The notes under the pieces were generated by a model that saw nothing but the letters and a program-made list of their open reading frames with translations, made no database searches and had not been told where the DNA came from. This document shows positions 5,725 to 7,440 of a stretch of 7,440 nt of DNA, one piece after another. This stretch comes from a bacterium UBP9_UBA1432 (GTDB lineage Bacteria; Vulcanimicrobiota; Xenobia; Xenobiales; Xenobiaceae): positions 10,811-18,250 of the forward strand of contig DCTU01000035.1 in assembly GCA_002329445.1 (NCBI GenBank). The letters run 5' to 3'. Within the stretch, counting starts at the first letter, position 1. Every line of letters starts with the position of its first letter. A program made the position numbers and the translations under genes.

Positions 5725-7065
5725 ATGGCACGCTTCCAGTGCCGCTGTGATTGCGACGTCTTCGCCCTGCCCAGCAACGCGAATCGCGACCTGGGGCTCT
5801 TCCTGGTCTTCACCGGGGTCGTCGGCGGTGTCCCACTGTACTATCTGTACCGGGTGCTGGTGCTGCACACGCCTGTGTGGGATTGGCGCAAAGGGGCCGC
5901 CCTCGGCCTGCTGCTGGTTCTGGCGGGTCTGTCGCTGCTGGCGTGGACGCGTCGGACCTTCCGGGTGCGAGAGGGGTTCGTCGAGGTTCGGGATGGGTTG
6001 ATCCGCCGTTCGGTCCGCTACGCCTATCGCCAGGATCCGATGATCCGGCTCCAGGTCCTGGAGGTGGAGGTCCGGGGGCGTCCGGTTGAGCTGTGGCAGG
6101 TCATGCTGGTGGATGGGAAGTACGAGTTCCTGCTGGATTCACGCCCGGATCACATCCAGGAGAGCCGCTGCCTGGCCGAGTTCCTGGCCAAGAGGATCGG
6201 CTGCCCGCTCCGCGTCCGGCGTGAGGCGGGGGTCCACCTGGACATCGAGGCCGCGGATCTGGATCTGCCTCTGAGCGAGAGGGTCCATCGCGATCCCTCG
6301 TTGCTGGGGGAACGGGTCCCCCGTCCGGAAGTCTTCCCGATTCGGGAGGAAGGGACCGGCTCGACGCGGACCTTTCGTTGGGGGGTTCGAACCTCCAGCC
6401 TGGTCTCAGAGATGGCCGGACTCTTCCTGGCGGCCTTGGTGTTCAGCGTCATCCCCATCTCGGGGGCACAGGATGAGCAGTACTCCTTGTTGGATCTGGC
6501 CCGCTTGCATGGGGACTACCTCTATTTCCAGGTGGTCCTGGGACTCTTTGCGTTGGCTCTGTTCTTGCAGTTCGGTTATCAGGTGAAGGTGGCCCTGACC
6601 CCGGAGCTGGTCCGGGCGCGGACGAGCTTGTGGGGAGTCCCGTTGTGGTCTCGGGCGATCCCGGTCGGCGAGCTGGAGGAGATCCTGGTCCGCAGCCTGT
6701 CGCAGTCGACCTTGCTGCAGTTCGTCTCGGATGAGGAGATCTTCAGTCTGCGGGTGTTGCGGCGGGACCTGGCCGAGTACCTGGCTTCGGAGCTTCGCCA
6801 CGCCATCGCCGCCACGGCGAAGGCGCGAAGCGTGAACAAGGTGCCTTGCGGGCACCGTCCGGTTGAATCGCGAAGGAGGTGCCGACAAGGCACCTCCTTC
6901 GCTTTGAGGTCTGGTCGGCTTTCCGACCGGCGACGTGACGGGCCGGCCGCCTACTGCAGGGAGCCGTACGTCCCCTTGGCAGGGCTCTCGACCACCAGGT
7001 TGGTGGCGGATGTCCCCGGGGTGTCCAGGGTGAGGTCCAAGGGAGAGCCGTCTCCTCCGCTATAG
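5725..7065 (+). CDS. Four-helix membrane protein with two PH-like domains; 3' end uncertain
   Basis: The start is well fixed: GGGAGG (5712-5717) lies seven bases before the ATG, and a TGA in the same frame directly precedes it. I recognise no named family. Residues 1-20 hold a CxCxC (Cys6, 8, 10). Membrane helices lie at about 23-47 and 54-74, followed by a soluble beta-rich domain (about 78-160) ending in an amphipathic helix (LAEFLAKRI). A linker (161-225) leads to two more helices (about 228-247 and 266-285) and a second beta-rich domain (about 286-345), again ending in a helix (LAEYLASEL, 349-357). The repeated plan resembles bacterial PH-like membrane proteins. Convincing coding character ends near residue 365. 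The frame then runs through a strong terminator hairpin and 115 bases into the convergent peptidase gene before a TAG at 7063-7065. The real stop was probably near 6833-6866 and lost by an indel. The gene is divergent from malE, and its function is unknown. Confidence 0.7.
   Translation: MARFQCRCDCDVFALPSNANRDLGLFLVFTGVVGGVPLYYLYRVLVLHTPVWDWRKGAALGLLLVLAGLSLLAWTRRTFRVREGFVEVRDGLIRRSVRYAYRQDPMIRLQVLEVEVRGRPVELWQVMLVDGKYEFLLDSRPDHIQESRCLAEFLAKRIGCPLRVRREAGVHLDIEAADLDLPLSERVHRDPSLLGERVPRPEVFPIREEGTGSTRTFRWGVRTSSLVSEMAGLFLAALVFSVIPISGAQDEQYSLLDLARLHGDYLYFQVVLGLFALALFLQFGYQVKVALTPELVRARTSLWGVPLWSRAIPVGELEEILVRSLSQSTLLQFVSDEEIFSLRVLRRDLAEYLASELRHAIAATAKARSVNKVPCGHRPVESRRRCRQGTSFALRSGRLSDRRRDGPAAYCREPYVPLAGLSTTRLVADVPGVSRVRSKGEPSPPL
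6840..6856 (+). other. Small hairpin before the terminator
   Basis: A perfect 6-bp stem (GGTGCC with GGCACC, loop TTGCG) lies 13 bases before the main terminator hairpin and reuses its core GGTGCC/GGCACC. Bases 6839-6848 could pair instead with 6886-6895 of the terminator's right arm, so the two structures may compete. Confidence 0.4.
6870..6902. terminator. Strong hairpin between convergent genes, likely bidirectional terminator
   Basis: A perfect 14-bp stem (GCGAAGGAGGTGCC at 6870-6883 and its complement at 6889-6902) has a 5-base loop GACAA. It sits between the 3' ends of convergent genes, 48 bases past the stop of the minus-strand peptidase gene. The T-tract is short on the plus strand (CTTTGAGG) and nearly absent on the minus strand, so termination would rely mostly on stem strength. 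Confidence 0.75.
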
Positions 7066-7440
7066 CGCGAGTAGAGGTTGGCCCAGGGCTTCAAGGTCAG
7101 GGTGTCCTCTGCGGTGGGCGGGTTGGCGGAGCGCGCAGGCGTCGCCGCGGGCAGGTTGGCGTTTCCCAGGCCGCGGATGTTGTAGGTTGCGTCCAGGTTG
7201 AGGCCGGGATAGGTGTACCGGGCAGGGGCACCGGCGACAGGGTCGAGCAGGTTGGCCAGGGCCCAGTCCTGGAACAGGGTGCCGAAGGGGATGCCGGTCT
7301 GATTGGCGATGTTGTTCCGTCCGACGGCGGGGGAGGTGGCGATCCGGGTGAGGGTCTCCACGCCGAACCGGTCGTGGAGGTACTTCATCAACAGGTAGCC
7401 CTTGCCGTAGTCGGCGTTGTAGTTGTCGAAGGTGAAGAAC
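6951..7440 (-). CDS. M30-like (hyicolysin-type) metallopeptidase, C-terminal part only
   Basis: The 162 visible residues form the C-terminus; the start and the expected zinc site (HExxH) lie beyond the right edge. Upstream codons at 7392-7440 stay in frame, so the apparent start at 7391 is internal. The segment ADYGKGYLLMKYLHDRFG (from about residue 9), then ANQTGIPFGTLFQDWALANLL (about 49-69) and a RYTYPGLNLD stretch match my recollection of the end of the catalytic domain in peptidase family M30, with its DWALA motif and SLNL-like strand. The remaining 70 or so residues are Pro/Ala/Thr-rich and beta-prone, ending KGTYGSLQ with TAG at 6951-6953. Such enzymes are usually secreted. It converges on the membrane-protein gene, with a terminator hairpin between. 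No link to the mal operon is evident. Confidence 0.65.
   Translation of the reverse strand, partial: FFTFDNYNADYGKGYLLMKYLHDRFGVETLTRIATSPAVGRNNIANQTGIPFGTLFQDWALANLLDPVAGAPARYTYPGLNLDATYNIRGLGNANLPAATPARSANPPTAEDTLTLKPWANLYSRYSGGDGSPLDLTLDTPGTSATNLVVESPAKGTYGSLQ

Noticed and set aside
6150..6888. Minus-strand open frames opposite the membrane-protein gene
   Set aside because: Arg/Gln/Ser-rich products without motifs. The plus-strand frame has a good ribosome site and membrane helices.

Overview
The window is GC-rich bacterial DNA from a diderm (Gram-negative type) organism. This is suggested by a signal-peptide protein that looks like an outer-membrane beta-barrel, a periplasmic-type lytic transglycosylase and a maltose-type transporter with a separate binding protein. 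I cannot name the phylum from the sequence alone. No RNA genes, insertion sequences or CRISPR arrays were seen.

Layout. Minus strand, read right to left from 5465: a maltodextrin-type ABC importer, malE (4257-5465), malF (3295-4254) and malG (2434-3294), with gaps of 2 and 0 bases. After 6 bases comes a short secreted lytic transglycosylase (1846-2427), and after a further 101 bases an exported TPR protein (866-1744). A hairpin at 813-839 probably ends or attenuates that transcript. Next is a co-directional gene for a probable outer-membrane beta-barrel protein, cut by the left edge (1-701). No ATPase (MalK) gene is present, so the importer must use an ATPase encoded elsewhere.

A 259-base divergent region (5466-5724) separates malE from a plus-strand gene. 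It holds a perfect 17-bp palindrome and an 11-bp direct repeat with the same TCGGAC half-site, a good operator candidate. The plus-strand gene (from 5725) encodes a four-helix membrane protein that looks like two copies of a unit with two membrane helices followed by a small beta-rich, PH-like cytoplasmic domain. Its reading frame has no stop before a strong hairpin (6870-6902) and runs on into the end of the convergent gene, which suggests a lost stop or frameshift. The last gene (6951-7440, minus, 5' part missing) is the C-terminal part of a secreted M30-like (hyicolysin-type) metallopeptidase.

How they may work together (inference): MalE captures maltodextrins in the periplasm and MalFG imports them. 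The transglycosylase and TPR protein are probably co-transcribed with the importer and may serve cell-wall remodelling or envelope assembly. The barrel protein could be an outer-membrane component of the same locus, but nothing in the sequence proves it is a sugar porin.
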